Made by a program: the position numbers and the translations under genes
Notes under the pieces: generated by a model
Told to the model about the DNA's origin: nothing
Database searches by the model: none
Seen by the model: the letters and a program-made list of their open reading frames with translations, nothing else
In this document: one piece after another, positions 63,975-64,000 of the stretch
How positions within the stretch are numbered: the first letter of the stretch is position 1
Layout of the letters: each line of letters begins with the position of its first letter
Assembly: GCA_004794655.1 (NCBI GenBank)
Contig: SMMW01000534.1
Location: 5,265,001 to 5,329,000, forward strand
DNA: 64,000 bases
From: Marisa cornuarietis
Taxonomy: Eukaryota; Mollusca; Gastropoda; Architaenioglossa; Ampullariidae
Reading direction: 5' to 3'

Positions 63975-64000
63975 CTGGAACACAAAAGAACGTGACACTA

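Overview
The window is eukaryotic genomic DNA, most likely from a mollusc and probably a gastropod. The evidence is GT-AG split genes with introns of 0.1-1.5 kb, abundant (TG)n, (GATA)n and longer tandem repeats, tRNA-derived SINEs, many decayed non-LTR retrotransposons and DNA transposons, and a secreted gene that combines a WAP domain with a six-cysteine domain like the lustrin repeat of molluscan shell proteins. The organism assignment is an inference. No prokaryotic, plasmid or phage feature is present.

Left third (1-24,906, + strand): a head-to-tail array of sialate O-acetylesterase-like genes (SIAE family, SGNH hydrolases). Gene A is cut by the window start and only its last four exons are present. 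Genes B, C and D each have nine coding exons that I could splice in frame to 504, 504 and 500 residues. All three begin with a signal peptide and keep the GQSNM nucleophile block, the WYQGE block and the catalytic-His block. Exon phases are identical in all copies. D is the most diverged and has lost the SWGG motif. A fifth copy (44.45-48.25 kb) is a wrecked pseudogene.

Right two thirds (about 25-64 kb): three copies of a minus-strand gene for a small secreted cysteine-rich protein (signal peptide, cysteine-rich module, lustrin-type Cys domain, WAP domain), at 30.1-33.7, 51.2-54.4 and 61.0->64 kb. These genes and their flanks form a segmental duplication series. Unit 1 runs from SIAE-D to about 38.9 kb, unit 2 from the SIAE pseudogene at 44.45 kb to about 58.5 kb, and unit 3 from about 59.0 kb past the window end. 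Mobile elements present in only one unit inserted after duplication, and those shared between units came before it.

Between units 1 and 2 lies a transposon-rich spacer (38.9-44.4 kb). It holds a broken PIF/Harbinger transposase, an intronic PHD-finger exon, and a convergent group of small exons. At 44,472-46,413 a THAP-domain-bearing DNA transposon with a 24-bp perfect terminal inverted repeat (starting CATAGACTATAG) and a 7-bp target duplication sits inside an exon of the SIAE pseudogene. A 27-bp remnant made only of the same two termini, with its own 7-bp target duplication, lies 230 bp to its left. Two hAT-like MITEs, one further MITE and several SINEs with target-site duplications are also resolved.
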